From: Corynebacterium tuscaniense
GTDB taxonomy: Bacteria; Actinomycetota; Actinomycetes; Mycobacteriales; Mycobacteriaceae
Direction: 5' to 3'
Assembly (NCBI RefSeq): GCF_008693065.1
Contig: NZ_VXKH01000008.1
Span: forward strand, 1-52,623
Length of the DNA stretch: 52,623 bases
Shown here: in pieces, positions 33,627 through 43,385 of the stretch
Numbering within the stretch: the first letter of the stretch is position 1
How the letters are laid out: every line of letters starts with the position of its first letter
Translations under genes and position numbers: made by a program
The notes under the pieces: generated by a model
Databases searched by the model: none
Told to the model about the DNA's origin: nothing
What the model saw: only the letters and a program-made list of their open reading frames with translations

Positions 33627-34547
33627 GTGCGCACCCGCAAAGTCCTTACCCTTGTTACCGCCTTGCTTGTTGTGGGCGTCATCGCCTTTGGTGCGGTGAA
33701 ATGGCTTGGGCCAGAAGGTGGTCCGATTGATGAGGGCCTGCGCCCAGGCCCAAGTGAGGCTGACGAGCCTGCATGGTGCCCGGCGGTGGAGGTCATTTCC
33801 GCGCCGGGTACGTGGGAGTCGTCGAAAGATGATGATCCGTTTAACCCGCAGGCGAACCCGGCAAGTTTCATGCTTTCCATTACCCAACCGCTGCAGGAGC
33901 AGTACGACATTAATGATGTGCGGGTGTGGACGTTGCCCTACACGGCACAGTTCAAGTCCGTGCAGTCCCGCAATGAGATGAGCTATGACGATTCGCGCGA
34001 TGAGGGCACGGAAAGACTCAAAGCCGAACTGAAGTTCGTGGCGGACACGTGTGCTTCAACCCAATTCATTCTGGCCGGATTCTCCCAAGGTGCGGTCATC
34101 GTTGGTGATGTGGCTAATGAAATCGGACGTGAAGCCGGCGTGGTCAGCCCTGAGCGTATCGCCGGTGTCGTGATGATCGCGGATGGTCGCCGTGAGAACG
34201 CCGTGGGCATCAACCCCGGTGTGGAACTCGGTGGTGTGGGGGCGGAGATCGCGCTGCATCCCCTGAACCGAGTCGTGCAGGCAATCGTGCCTGGCGCCAG
34301 CATGCGCGGTGTGCGTGAAGGTGGCTTCGGTGTCTTGAATGATCGGGCAATTGAGATTTGTGCCCCGGATGACAGCATCTGCGATGCCCCACCAAATGTG
34401 GTGGATGCGCTGGGTCGAGCACAGGATTTGGTGAACGCGAATGGCGTGCACGCCATGTATGCATCAAATCCGAACGTGATTCCTGGCACCACAGCGAACG
34501 CTTGGACCGTAGAGTGGATTCGACAGCGCATCGCTGAAGTTAGTTAG
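33627..34547 (+). CDS. cutinase-like envelope phospholipase/thioesterase (Rv3802c-type)
   Basis: A 306-residue alpha/beta hydrolase with an uncleaved-looking N-terminal membrane anchor (about residues 5-25). The nucleophile Ser153 is in GFSQGAVIVGDVA, and conserved cysteines at CPAVEVISAPGTWES and CAPDDSICD mark the cutinase fold. The C-terminal part contains HAMYASN with the likely catalytic His. The mycobacterial homologue at this place (Rv3802c) is an essential lipase/thioesterase tied to mycolate balance. It starts GTG after a GGAGG ribosome site, 15 bases downstream of the lipoprotein, and is followed by fadD32 after 25 bases. Confidence 0.9.
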   Translation: MRTRKVLTLVTALLVVGVIAFGAVKWLGPEGGPIDEGLRPGPSEADEPAWCPAVEVISAPGTWESSKDDDPFNPQANPASFMLSITQPLQEQYDINDVRVWTLPYTAQFKSVQSRNEMSYDDSRDEGTERLKAELKFVADTCASTQFILAGFSQGAVIVGDVANEIGREAGVVSPERIAGVVMIADGRRENAVGINPGVELGGVGAEIALHPLNRVVQAIVPGASMRGVREGGFGVLNDRAIEICAPDDSICDAPPNVVDALGRAQDLVNANGVHAMYASNPNVIPGTTANAWTVEWIRQRIAEVS

Positions 34548-34572
34548 CCACAACAAAAGGAACGGAACAAGT

Positions 34573-36399
34573 ATGGATCTCGAGCAGCTGCTCTACCAGT
34601 TCTACAACGACGACAAGATTGACCTGCCGCCGGAGCTGTCGCTCTACCAGCTGTGCGAAATGCTCTACCAGGGCAGCGCAGAAATGGGCACGGGTGACCT
34701 GCACCAGATGCGCTACTGGGACTTCTCCGAATCGCGTGAGGGTACTCCGGTGGACTTCACTCGTGATGAGGTAATCACCCGAATCAAGGCCGTGGCTGCG
34801 CGCCTGCAGCAGACAGGTGCGCCGGGGGATCGTGTGGCAATTTTGGCGGCGAACTCCCCGGAGTACATCTTCGCCTTCATGGGTGCGGTGTATGCCGACC
34901 AGATTCCGGTGCCGTTGTATGACCCCAATGAGCCGGGCCACGATGAGCAGCTGCGCGCCGTCATGGCTGACTGTGGTGCCAAAACGGTGCTGACAAACAA
35001 CGTGGGTGCTAAGGCCGTCCGCGAGTTTTTTGCGGAGGTGCCTAAGCCGGAACGCCCGCGCATCATGGTGGTGGATTCCCTGCCGGATTCCTTGGCGGAT
35101 GCGTGGACCCCGCCAGAGGAGCGGGAAGGCATTGACTCGCTGGATGAGGTCGCCTTCCTGCAGTACACCTCCGGTTCCACACGCTTGCCGGCCGGTGTGG
35201 TGCTGACAAACCGTTCGATCTTGACCAACGTTTTGCAGATTTATGATGCAGCGGAACTGAAGATGCCGCTGCGCCTGTCCACGTGGCTGCCACTGCACCA
35301 TGACATGGGCATCATCCTCACCGTCTTCGTGGTCATCATGGGTATTGAGTTTGAGTTGATGGCCCCGCGGGACTTCATCCAACAGCCGAAGCGGTGGACA
35401 GACCAGCTGTCCCGCCGTGAGGGTGATGAGGATCAGTTTGTTTACACCGTTGTACCGAACTTCGCCCTGGACCTTGCGGCACGGTACGCCGCGCCGGAGA
35501 ACGCAGAAGACTATGATTTTTCACAGGTAGACGGCATTCTCATTGGTTCTGAGCCGGTCACCCGCGCAGCCGTGGAAACCTTCGTGGAGGCATTCGCCCC
35601 GTCCAAACTGGACCCGCTGGTGCTGCGTCCGTCTTACGGTCTGGCAGAAGCCACCCTCATCGTGTCCACTCCGCAGACCGAAGATCGTCCGCTGTTCAAA
35701 TATTTTGACCGTGAGCAAGTCGGCGAAGGCCGGATCGTGGAGGTGCCCGAAGGGGACGCAACCGGTATCGCATTCGCTTCCAATGGGCAGCCGGTGCCGG
35801 ATATGACGGTGGCGGTGGTGGATCCGTCGACAAGCAATGAGGTGCCGGAAGGAACCATCGGTGAGCTGTGGATCCACGGCGACAACGTGGCGGCGGGCTA
35901 TGAAGGCCGCGAGGAAGATACGCAGCAGACCTTCCACAACACACTCGGTGAGCGCCTAGCCGAAGGCTCCACCGTGCCGGAAGGCACGCCGGATGATGGT
36001 TGGCTGGCCACCGGCGACCTGGTGTCTATCTACCAGGGGCACCTCTACATCACTGGTCGCGTGAAGGACCTCATTGTCATCGCCGGGCGTAACCACTACC
36101 CACAGGACATTGAGGCCACTGTTATGGAGGCCAGCGACCATGTGCGCCCCGATTCGGTGGCGGCATTTGCCGTGCCGGGCGAGGATGTGGAGAAGCTGGT
36201 GCTGCTGGTTGAACGCGTTGAAGGCGCTGACCCAGCCGCCGATGCACTCGCCGAGGATGCCATCCGTGGCGCAGTGAGCAGTAAACACGGCATCAGCCCA
36301 GAGGTTGTGCGCTTCTACGCCCCGAATGAAATTGTGCGTTCCTCCTCCGGAAAGATTGCCCGTCAGGTTAATCGAAAGAAGTATCTGGCTAACGGTTAA
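34573..36399 (+). CDS. fadD32: long-chain fatty acyl-AMP ligase FadD32
   Basis: A 608-residue adenylate-forming enzyme that activates the meromycolate-type fatty acid as acyl-AMP and loads it on the N-terminal carrier domain of Pks13. AMP-binding motif YTSGSTRLPAGVVLTN (where many homologues have TRTPAGV), WLPLHHDMGI, SYGLAEATL, GWLATGDLV and GRVKDLIVIAGRNHYPQD are all present; the C-terminal catalytic lysine is in SSSGKIARQ. The AACAAAAGGAACGGAAC stretch gives the ribosome site. It precedes pks13 with an 81-base gap that contains two ACGGTATTC repeats. Confidence 0.96.
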   Translation: MDLEQLLYQFYNDDKIDLPPELSLYQLCEMLYQGSAEMGTGDLHQMRYWDFSESREGTPVDFTRDEVITRIKAVAARLQQTGAPGDRVAILAANSPEYIFAFMGAVYADQIPVPLYDPNEPGHDEQLRAVMADCGAKTVLTNNVGAKAVREFFAEVPKPERPRIMVVDSLPDSLADAWTPPEEREGIDSLDEVAFLQYTSGSTRLPAGVVLTNRSILTNVLQIYDAAELKMPLRLSTWLPLHHDMGIILTVFVVIMGIEFELMAPRDFIQQPKRWTDQLSRREGDEDQFVYTVVPNFALDLAARYAAPENAEDYDFSQVDGILIGSEPVTRAAVETFVEAFAPSKLDPLVLRPSYGLAEATLIVSTPQTEDRPLFKYFDREQVGEGRIVEVPEGDATGIAFASNGQPVPDMTVAVVDPSTSNEVPEGTIGELWIHGDNVAAGYEGREEDTQQTFHNTLGERLAEGSTVPEGTPDDGWLATGDLVSIYQGHLYITGRVKDLIVIAGRNHYPQDIEATVMEASDHVRPDSVAAFAVPGEDVEKLVLLVERVEGADPAADALAEDAIRGAVSSKHGISPEVVRFYAPNEIVRSSSGKIARQVNRKKYLANG

Positions 36400-36445
36400 C
36401 CTTGACCGTCCGATACATAACTGTATTGGCCTGTTCAATTTTTCA

Positions 36446-36466
36446 ACGGTATTCAAAACGGTATTC
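36446..36466 (+). repeat. two ACGGTATTC repeats before pks13
   Basis: ACGGTATTC at 36446-36454 and again at 36458-36466, a 12-base period, directly before the GGAAGGA ribosome site of pks13. They could be a tandem regulator site for pks13. Confidence 0.4.
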
Positions 36467-36480
36467 CAAAGGAAGGACCT

Positions 36481-39400
36481 GTGGCACAGACGATGACCGA
36501 AGCAGAACTGATCACCTGGTTGCGGCAATGGATTTCAGATGCCACGGGGACCAGTGTCGATGAGGTAGACCCAGCTGCACCATTGGAAAACTTGGGGCTG
36601 TCTTCCCGCGACGTCATCGTTTTGTCCGGTGAGCTGGAAAACCTGCTGGATATCAAACTGGATCCAACGGTGGCCTACCAGTTCCCTACGGTGGAAGCGC
36701 TCGCACATGGGCTTCTAGCTGGCACTGGCCTGTCAGGTGAAGCGAAACCGGTGAGCACCCGCCGCGCGGCCGACGGTTCTGGGGATATTGCCGTGGTGGG
36801 TCGCGCTGGACGCTTTCCCAAGGCAGGTAACCCCGATGAGTTGTGGGATCTGTTTGTCACAGGCCAGTGCGTCACCGGTGAATTGCCGGAAGGGCGCTGG
36901 TCTGAGTACTTGAGCGACCCGGTGATGGCCAAGAAGATGGAGGAACAAAATCTTCAGGGTGGCTACCTGGAGGACATCCGCACCTTTGATAATGAGTTCT
37001 TTGGTCTGTCCCCGCTAGAAGCCACCAACATGGACCCCCAGCAGCGCATCATGCTGGAACTGGCCTGGGAGGCACTCGAAGATGCCAACCTGCCCGCGAG
37101 TGATCTGCGCGGGGAATCCGTCGGTGTCTTCGTGGGATCCTCCTCGAATGATTACGGCATGTTGATCACCTCTGACCCGGCAGCGGCGCACCCGTATGCG
37201 TTGACAGGTACGGCGAGCTCCATCATTCCGAACCGTATTTCTTACGCCTTCGATTTCCGCGGCCCAAGCGTCAACGTGGACACAGCGTGCTCGTCTTCCC
37301 TGGTTGCGGTGCACCACGCCGTGCGCGCATTGCGCGATGGGGAAGCGGATGTGGCCCTGGCCGGTGGTGTGAACATTTTGGCCTCGCCGTTCATCTCAAC
37401 TGCGTTTTCAGAGCTCGGTGTGATCAGCCCGACTGGTAAGATCAGCGCATTCTCTGATGACGCGGATGGTTTCGTGCGCGCGGAAGCCGCCGGTTTCATC
37501 GTGCTCAAGCGCGTCGAGGACGCGATTGCGGATGGGGATGACGTGTTGGCGGTGATCAAGGGTTCAGCGACGAATTCGGATGGCCATTCCAATGGTTTGA
37601 CAGCCCCGAACCCGGAGGCGCAGGTTGATCTGCTGCGTCGCGCGTACGCGGATGCTGGTGTGTATCCGGCAACGGTGGACCTGGTGGAAGCCCACGGCAC
37701 GGGCACGGCGCTGGGTGATCCGATTGAAGCCACCGCCCTGGGTGAGGTCCTGGGATCGGGCGCTGGTCGCTCGGATTCGGAGCCACTGCTGCTCGGTTCG
37801 GCGAAGTCCACCATCGGCCACTCTGAATCCGCCGCTGGTGTGGTGGCCATGATCAAGGTTATCGACGCATTGACGCACGACACGGTTCCGCCGACGGCGA
37901 ACTTCACCACGCCGAATAAGTACGTCGACTTTGATGCGCAGGCCATTGAGATCGTGGAGGACCCCCGCGAGTGGCCGCAGTACTCTGGCCGTCGCACCGC
38001 TGGTGTGTCGGGCTTCGGCTTTGGTGGCACGAATGCGCACGTGGTACTCACTGACTTTGATGCGTCGGACTACAAGGTCGAGGCTGACATACCTGCCGCG
38101 CTGATTGATCCGGAGAACCCCAACTTGGTACTGCTGCCGGTCTCGGGCTTGCTGCCATCGCGCCGCCGCGACATGGCGAGTGTGCTGGAAGAAGCACTGG
38201 AGAAAACCGACGCAAAGACGGATCTGCGTGCAACCGCGCGCACGCTGGCTGGCCGCAATCATGGCCGTTCCCGCGCCGTGGTCACCGCATCCACCGTGGA
38301 TGAGGCCGTGAAGCGAATGGGGTACGTTGCCCAGGGCAAGAACACGCAGGGCGTCTACTCCGCGGATAGTCCGGCGGCGGTAGGGCCGGTGTTCGTGTAC
38401 TCCGGCTTCGGTTCGCAGCACCGCAAGATGGCTAAGCGCCTGGTGGAGGTGAACCCGCTGTTTCGGGAGCGCATCCAGGAGCTGGACAAGGTTGTTGCCT
38501 TTGAATCCGGTTGGTCCATGATGGACCTCATTCTTGACGACGAGCAGACGTACGACACCGAGACCGGCCAAGTCACCATCACCGCCATCCAAATCGCGGT
38601 GACGGACCTTCTGGCCAGCTACGGCATCACCCCGGCTGCCACGATGGGCATGTCCATGGGTGAGATGGCTGCGGCCTACGCCGCCGGTGGCTTGTCCGCC
38701 GAAGACGCCCTGACCATTGCATGCGCCCGCGCCCGCCTCATGGGCGAGGGGGAGAAGCAGGTTGCTGGCACCGATGCGGAAGGCGCCATGGCCGTGGTGG
38801 AGTTGAGTCGGGAGGAGTTGGCGGAATTCGCGGATAAGCATCCTGAGGCCGCTGGCGTTGAGCCCGCTGTGTACGCGGGCCCGGGTATGACCACGGTGGG
38901 TGGTCCCGGCAAGGCCGTGGACTATCTGGTGGCGGCGCTGGAAGCCGAGGAGAAATTCGCACGTAAGCTGCAGGTTCGCGGCGCGGGCCACACGAGCATG
39001 CTTGACCCGATCCTGGGTGAGCTCGCCGGTGAGATCGCTGGCATTGAGCCGAAACCGCTGCGTATCACGCACTTTGGTTCTGTCGACGGTACGCACCGCC
39101 CGGGTGACACCGTGCATGATGTGGATTACTGGATCCGCATGACGCGCCAGCCGGTGATGTTCCAGGATGCCACGGAGGCGGCTTTTGCTGCTGGTCACAC
39201 CACGTTGGTGGAGATCTCCCCGAACCCGGTGGCGATTATGGGCATGATGAACACGGCGTTTTCCGTGGGCAAGCCGGATGCACAATTGCTGTACTCCCTC
39301 AAACGCAAGGAAAATGAGGTGTCTACGCTGCTGGACCTAGCCGCCAAGCTGTATGTTCAGGGCATGCCGGTGAATCTCGCCGCGATTGCTGGGGCTGGTG

Positions 39401-41322
39401 CGCGCGCGGAGCTTCCGCATACGCAGTTCAAGCGCAATGATCTGTGGACGGATGCCCGCCCGTCGGCGTCGGGTACCGGCCCGCTGGGTGCGCGCGTGTC
39501 GCTTCCCGACGGGACCTTGGCGTACGCCACGCAGGCGGACCAGATTTATTCGGTCATGCAGCTCGTCGAACTCGCCGCGGCGGCAACGGACCCCAATGCG
39601 CGCGTTATTGCCGCGGAGGAACGCGCCCCGCTGCCCGCTTCAGGCGAGCTCACCACCTTGGTTCGCCGGGGTTTGGGTGGTCTCACCGTCACGGTTCACA
39701 GCGGGGAAGCGCTCATCGCAGAAGGCTTTGCTACGACGCTTGACCTCGCCACAACCCCTCTCCCCGGCGTGACGGATAATCCCCAGCCGCCGGAAGTGGC
39801 CGCTGCACGCGAGTTGGCGGAAGCTGCCCGCGAGTCCGGTGTTCCTGGTGCCGTGAATGTGGAGCCTGTCGTGTGGGACCCGGCCAGGGAGACCGTGGAG
39901 GAACGCCTCCGCGCCATCGTGTCTGAGTCCATGGGCTATGACGTGGATGACCTGCCGGTGGAACTGCCGCTCATTGACCTGGGCCTGGATTCCCTCATGG
40001 GCATGCGCATTAAGAACCGCGTGGAAAACGATTTCCAGATCCCGCCGCTGCAGCTCCAGGCGCTTCGCGACGCCTCCGTGGCCGACGTGATCCACATGGT
40101 GGAAGACGCCGTGGCTGGTCGGCCTGTGGCCGACCTGCCACGGGAAACGGGGGCTGGCCAGGTTGAGCCCGCTGCGCAGGCTCAACCAGAAGAAACAGAG
40201 GTAGAGCAGCCAGGGGCTGACCAGCCCGCTGGCGGCGTGGGTGTCGCCCCGCGCGACGCGTCCGAGCGCATGGTCTTCGGCGCCTGGGCGAAGTACGCTG
40301 GCGCGGCCGCTGCTGGTGTGACCTCACCGCTGCCAAAGATTGATGAGAAGGTGGCCGGTGAGATCGCCGCACACTTGACGGAGCGTTCTGGCATTGAGGT
40401 GACCGCGCAGCAGGTGTTGGACGCGGACACCCTGGAACCGCTGGCCAACGTGGTGCGTGAAGGTTTGGAAACTCCGGTGGAGGGCAATGTCCGCGTGCTG
40501 CGCGCACGTACGGATGAGACCACGCCGTCGGTGTTCCTCTTCCACCCGGCCGGTGGGTCGAATGTGGTGTACGAGCCGCTGACGCGCCGTCTGGCGGACA
40601 ATGTTCCGGTTTACGGCCTGGAGCGCCTGGAGGGAGGCCTCGAGGAGCGTGCGGCGGCGTACATCGATGACATCGTGGAACTTGCCGAGGGTCAGCCGAT
40701 CGTTCTGGCCGGCTGGTCTTTCGGCGGTGCCCTGGCCTATGAGGTGGCGCACCAGCTGCAGAACCGGACTGGCGCGGACACCCCGGACGTGAAGTTCATC
40801 GCGCTGCTGGACACCACGCAGCCGCGGAACCCGACGCCGAACACCCCGGAGAATGTCCGCGCACGCTGGGAGCGCTACGCCGCCTTTGCCAAGGAGACGT
40901 ACGGCCTCGACTTCGAGGTGCCCTACGAGCTGCTGGACACTGCCGGTGAGGATGCGCTGCTGACCATGCTGGGTGAGTTCCTGGCCACCACGGATGCTTC
41001 CGCGCACGGCTTGTCCGCTGGTGTGCTGGAGCACCAGCGTGCCAGCTTCGTGGATAACCAGATTTTGGCCAAGGTGGATCTGACCAAGTGGGCTGACGTT
41101 GACGTGCCGGTGTTGCTCTTCCGTGCGGAAGGGATGCACGAGGGTGCGATTATGCTGGAGCCTGCTTACGCAGATATTGCACCGGACGGCGGTTGGGCCG
41201 CCATCGTGGAAGATTTGACCATCGTGCAGCTGCCGGGTGATCACTTGGCGGTTGTGGATGAGCCGGCGGTGGGGATCGTCGGTAAGCATATGCAGGAGTG
41301 GATTAATGGCAACGACCGCTGA
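36481..41322 (+). CDS. pks13: condensing polyketide synthase Pks13 (mycolic acid condensase)
   Basis: A 1613-residue type I synthase that joins two fatty acyl chains into the beta-keto precursor of corynomycolic acid. Order: N-terminal carrier domain (Ser42 in LGLSSRDV), ketosynthase about 98-525 (Cys270 in DTACSSS, His405 in VEAHGTG, His447 in TIGHSESAAG), acyltransferase about 630-950 (Ser725 in MGMSMGEM), C-terminal carrier domain (Ser1171 in LGLDSLMG), and thioesterase about 1340-1605 (Ser1413 in GWSFGGA, His1588 in PGDHLAV). All active residues are present. GTG start. The last codons overlap accD, so carboxylase and condensase are co-translated. Confidence 0.97.
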   Translation: MAQTMTEAELITWLRQWISDATGTSVDEVDPAAPLENLGLSSRDVIVLSGELENLLDIKLDPTVAYQFPTVEALAHGLLAGTGLSGEAKPVSTRRAADGSGDIAVVGRAGRFPKAGNPDELWDLFVTGQCVTGELPEGRWSEYLSDPVMAKKMEEQNLQGGYLEDIRTFDNEFFGLSPLEATNMDPQQRIMLELAWEALEDANLPASDLRGESVGVFVGSSSNDYGMLITSDPAAAHPYALTGTASSIIPNRISYAFDFRGPSVNVDTACSSSLVAVHHAVRALRDGEADVALAGGVNILASPFISTAFSELGVISPTGKISAFSDDADGFVRAEAAGFIVLKRVEDAIADGDDVLAVIKGSATNSDGHSNGLTAPNPEAQVDLLRRAYADAGVYPATVDLVEAHGTGTALGDPIEATALGEVLGSGAGRSDSEPLLLGSAKSTIGHSESAAGVVAMIKVIDALTHDTVPPTANFTTPNKYVDFDAQAIEIVEDPREWPQYSGRRTAGVSGFGFGGTNAHVVLTDFDASDYKVEADIPAALIDPENPNLVLLPVSGLLPSRRRDMASVLEEALEKTDAKTDLRATARTLAGRNHGRSRAVVTASTVDEAVKRMGYVAQGKNTQGVYSADSPAAVGPVFVYSGFGSQHRKMAKRLVEVNPLFRERIQELDKVVAFESGWSMMDLILDDEQTYDTETGQVTITAIQIAVTDLLASYGITPAATMGMSMGEMAAAYAAGGLSAEDALTIACARARLMGEGEKQVAGTDAEGAMAVVELSREELAEFADKHPEAAGVEPAVYAGPGMTTVGGPGKAVDYLVAALEAEEKFARKLQVRGAGHTSMLDPILGELAGEIAGIEPKPLRITHFGSVDGTHRPGDTVHDVDYWIRMTRQPVMFQDATEAAFAAGHTTLVEISPNPVAIMGMMNTAFSVGKPDAQLLYSLKRKENEVSTLLDLAAKLYVQGMPVNLAAIAGAGARAELPHTQFKRNDLWTDARPSASGTGPLGARVSLPDGTLAYATQADQIYSVMQLVELAAAATDPNARVIAAEERAPLPASGELTTLVRRGLGGLTVTVHSGEALIAEGFATTLDLATTPLPGVTDNPQPPEVAAARELAEAARESGVPGAVNVEPVVWDPARETVEERLRAIVSESMGYDVDDLPVELPLIDLGLDSLMGMRIKNRVENDFQIPPLQLQALRDASVADVIHMVEDAVAGRPVADLPRETGAGQVEPAAQAQPEETEVEQPGADQPAGGVGVAPRDASERMVFGAWAKYAGAAAAGVTSPLPKIDEKVAGEIAAHLTERSGIEVTAQQVLDADTLEPLANVVREGLETPVEGNVRVLRARTDETTPSVFLFHPAGGSNVVYEPLTRRLADNVPVYGLERLEGGLEERAAAYIDDIVELAEGQPIVLAGWSFGGALAYEVAHQLQNRTGADTPDVKFIALLDTTQPRNPTPNTPENVRARWERYAAFAKETYGLDFEVPYELLDTAGEDALLTMLGEFLATTDASAHGLSAGVLEHQRASFVDNQILAKVDLTKWADVDVPVLLFRAEGMHEGAIMLEPAYADIAPDGGWAAIVEDLTIVQLPGDHLAVVDEPAVGIVGKHMQEWINGNDR

Positions 41323-42850
41323 AAAACTCGCTGAACTGCGTGAACGTCTGGAGCGTGCGCAGGACCCGGGCTCGGAGCGCGCGCGGAAGAAGCGTGATGA
41401 TGCTGGGCAGACCACGCCGCGTCAACGCATCAATGCGCTTCTTGACGAAGGGTCGTTCGTCGAATCCGGCGCCCTTGCCCGCACTCCTGGCGACCCGGAC
41501 GCTGTCTATTCCGACGGTGTGGTGACTGGTTATGGTCGCATCGACGGCCGCCCGGTGGCCATTTACGCCCACGATAAGACAGTGTATGGCGGTTCCGTCG
41601 GTGTCACCTTCGGCCGCAAGGTCGTGGACGTGATGGAGATGGCCATCAAGATTGGCTGCCCCGTCATCGGTATTCAGGATTCTGGTGGCGCGCGTATTCA
41701 GGACGCGGTGACCTCCTTGGCTATGTACTCGGAGATCGCGCGCCGTCAGCTGCCGCTGTCCGGCCGCTCCCCGCAGATCTCCATCATGTTGGGTAAATCC
41801 GCTGGTGGCGCGGTGTATGCACCGGTGACCACCGACTTCATCGTTGCCGTGGATGGTCAGGCGGAGATGTACGTTACCGGCCCAGCGGTGATCCGTGAGG
41901 TGACCGGTGAGGATATTTCCTCAGCTGAACTTGGTGGCGCTTTGCAGCAGGAACAGAACGGCAACGTCTCGGTGACGGTGCAGTCTGAGGATGAGGCGTT
42001 TGACTTCGTCCGCGACTTGCTTGCGCACCTTCCCACCAGCGCCTTTGATGAGCCACCGGTGGCGTGGGCGCCCGCGGATGAGGATTTGGATGATTCTGCT
42101 TTAGATGAGTTCATGCCGGATGACACCAACGCTGGCTACGACATGATGGATCTGCTAGTACAGCTGGGTGATGATGAGGAGATCCTGGAGATCCAGGAGA
42201 ACTACGCCCCGAACCTCATCTGCGCCATCGGGCGTATCGACGGTCGCCCGGTCGGCTTCGTAGCCAACAACCCTATGCACTTTGCTGGATGTATTGATGC
42301 GGATGCTGCCGATAAGGGAGCTCGGTTCATTCAGATCTGTGATGCCTATAACCTGCCACTTGTCTTCGTGGTGGATACTCCGGGCTACCTGCCGGGCGTG
42401 GACCAGGAGAAGGTGGGTCTCATCCACCGCGGCGCCAAGCTGGCGTTTTCCGTGGTGGAGGCAACTGTGCCGAAGATCGCGCTCATTGTGCGCAAGGCTT
42501 ATGGTGGCGCCTACGCCGTGATGGGGTCAAAGAACCTGACGGGTGACCTGAACTTCGCGTGGCCTACTGCGCAGATCGCCGTGATGGGTTCTGCTGCCGC
42601 GGCCGTAATGATTCAGGGCAAGCAGCTGGCGGCCATTGAGGATGAGAGTCAACGTGCGTACATGAAGAAGGTGTTCATGGACTTCTATGAGGAGAACATG
42701 ACCTCCCCGTACGTGGCCACCGAGCGCGGGTATTTGGACGCGATGATCCAGCCCTCGGAGACCCGCCTGACTTTGCGCCGGGCTTTGCGTCAGCTATCCA
42801 CCAAGTACGACCAGGATTTGCCAAAGAAACACGCTATTCACCCGCTGTAA
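41306..42850 (+). CDS. accD: acyl-CoA carboxylase beta subunit for mycolate synthesis
   Basis: A 514-residue carboxyltransferase subunit with the two crotonase-like halves of acyl/propionyl-CoA carboxylases. Visible are GGSVGVTFGRKV, GIQDSGGARIQDAV and GKSAGGAVYAPV in the first half, and VDTPGYLPGVDQE, KAYGGAYAVMGSK and the C-terminal DAMIQPSETR in the second. It carboxylates the chain used as extender by Pks13, working with a biotin-carrying AccA3-type alpha subunit encoded elsewhere. ATG 41306 lies within the 3' end of pks13. The equivalent in C. glutamicum is called accD3 and in mycobacteria accD4, so no number is given. Confidence 0.95.
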   Translation: MATTAEKLAELRERLERAQDPGSERARKKRDDAGQTTPRQRINALLDEGSFVESGALARTPGDPDAVYSDGVVTGYGRIDGRPVAIYAHDKTVYGGSVGVTFGRKVVDVMEMAIKIGCPVIGIQDSGGARIQDAVTSLAMYSEIARRQLPLSGRSPQISIMLGKSAGGAVYAPVTTDFIVAVDGQAEMYVTGPAVIREVTGEDISSAELGGALQQEQNGNVSVTVQSEDEAFDFVRDLLAHLPTSAFDEPPVAWAPADEDLDDSALDEFMPDDTNAGYDMMDLLVQLGDDEEILEIQENYAPNLICAIGRIDGRPVGFVANNPMHFAGCIDADAADKGARFIQICDAYNLPLVFVVDTPGYLPGVDQEKVGLIHRGAKLAFSVVEATVPKIALIVRKAYGGAYAVMGSKNLTGDLNFAWPTAQIAVMGSAAAAVMIQGKQLAAIEDESQRAYMKKVFMDFYEENMTSPYVATERGYLDAMIQPSETRLTLRRALRQLSTKYDQDLPKKHAIHPL

Positions 42851-42932
42851 ACAGTCGGCTGTAACGGACCTAGCTTTAGCGGCGATACTCGAAGCGATAA
42901 AGGAAAATCACTTCTACCTTTGGGAGGACTCA

Positions 42933-43025
42933 ATGCTCAGCAGTGCACTGGACATCGGCGCAGAAATTATCAACTACATCGTCTGGGTCGTTCGGTCGAT
43001 TGCCTCCGGCAAGTCGCCGTTCTAA
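42933..43025 (+). CDS. 30-aa amphipathic peptide, candidate small cell-wall porin (PorA-like)
   Basis: A tiny gene too short for usual callers. A strong GGGAGG ribosome site lies 6-7 bases before the ATG. The product (begins MLSSALDIGAEIINY, ends SIASGKSPF) has no signal peptide. Its polar residues S3, D7, E11, N14, R21/S22, S25, S28 fall on one side of a helix and L/I/V on the other, with Trp18 at the border. Small (30-60 aa), signal-less amphipathic peptides of this kind are the PorA/PorH cell-wall channels of corynebacteria, in several species encoded beside the polyketide synthase/mycoloyltransferase region. Serines could be mycoloylated, as in PorA/PorH. Function is inferred, no family motif exists. 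Confidence 0.6.
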   Translation: MLSSALDIGAEIINYIVWVVRSIASGKSPF

Positions 43026-43037
43026 AAGACGGGCAAC

Positions 43038-43385
43038 TTACCGTTTGATCAGGCGCGCAATGCCGCGCCACCCCAGCATCAGCAGCGCCGACATCACACT
43101 GGCCACGAGAATGAAGGACCAGTGCGGCAGCTGCTGATTTCTTATTGCCCAAATAATCAAACCGGTAGCCACGGTGATGAGCCAGATGACCCAACCTCTG
43201 GCTTCTTTCAGCGCGAATAGCGCGAACATCCACGCCAGCGCAACGCCGAGCAAGAACGGCCAGAGGGTGTCGAGCCAAGTGATGAAGTTCAGTGGTGTCT
43301 CTTCGGTCTGGTGTGCAATGCGCGCAAACAAAGCGAACAGTGCGATAGCAACAGCGTCGAGCGTGATCGCAGTGGAGTTCTTCAT
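43038..43385 (-). CDS. DUF3054 family membrane protein
   Basis: A 115-residue integral membrane protein with four predicted membrane segments, starting LDAVAIALFALFARIAH and followed by WPFLLGVALAWMFAL, GWVIWLITVATGLIIWAI, and SFILVASVMSALLMLGWRG. The layout LDAxxxxxFAxxxRxxH then WPFLxG and LGWR near the end matches DUF3054, a family without known function common in Actinobacteria. The frame is open 28 codons further upstream, but those are soluble and non-coding in character; the ATG at 43385 is chosen. It is convergent with the 30-aa peptide, 12 bases apart. Confidence 0.82.
   Translation of the reverse strand: MKNSTAITLDAVAIALFALFARIAHQTEETPLNFITWLDTLWPFLLGVALAWMFALFALKEARGWVIWLITVATGLIIWAIRNQQLPHWSFILVASVMSALLMLGWRGIARLIKR

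Noticed and set aside
37564..39285. 573-codon minus-strand open frame inside pks13
   Set aside because: Shadow of the KS/AT region, whose catalytic residues are all intact on the plus strand.
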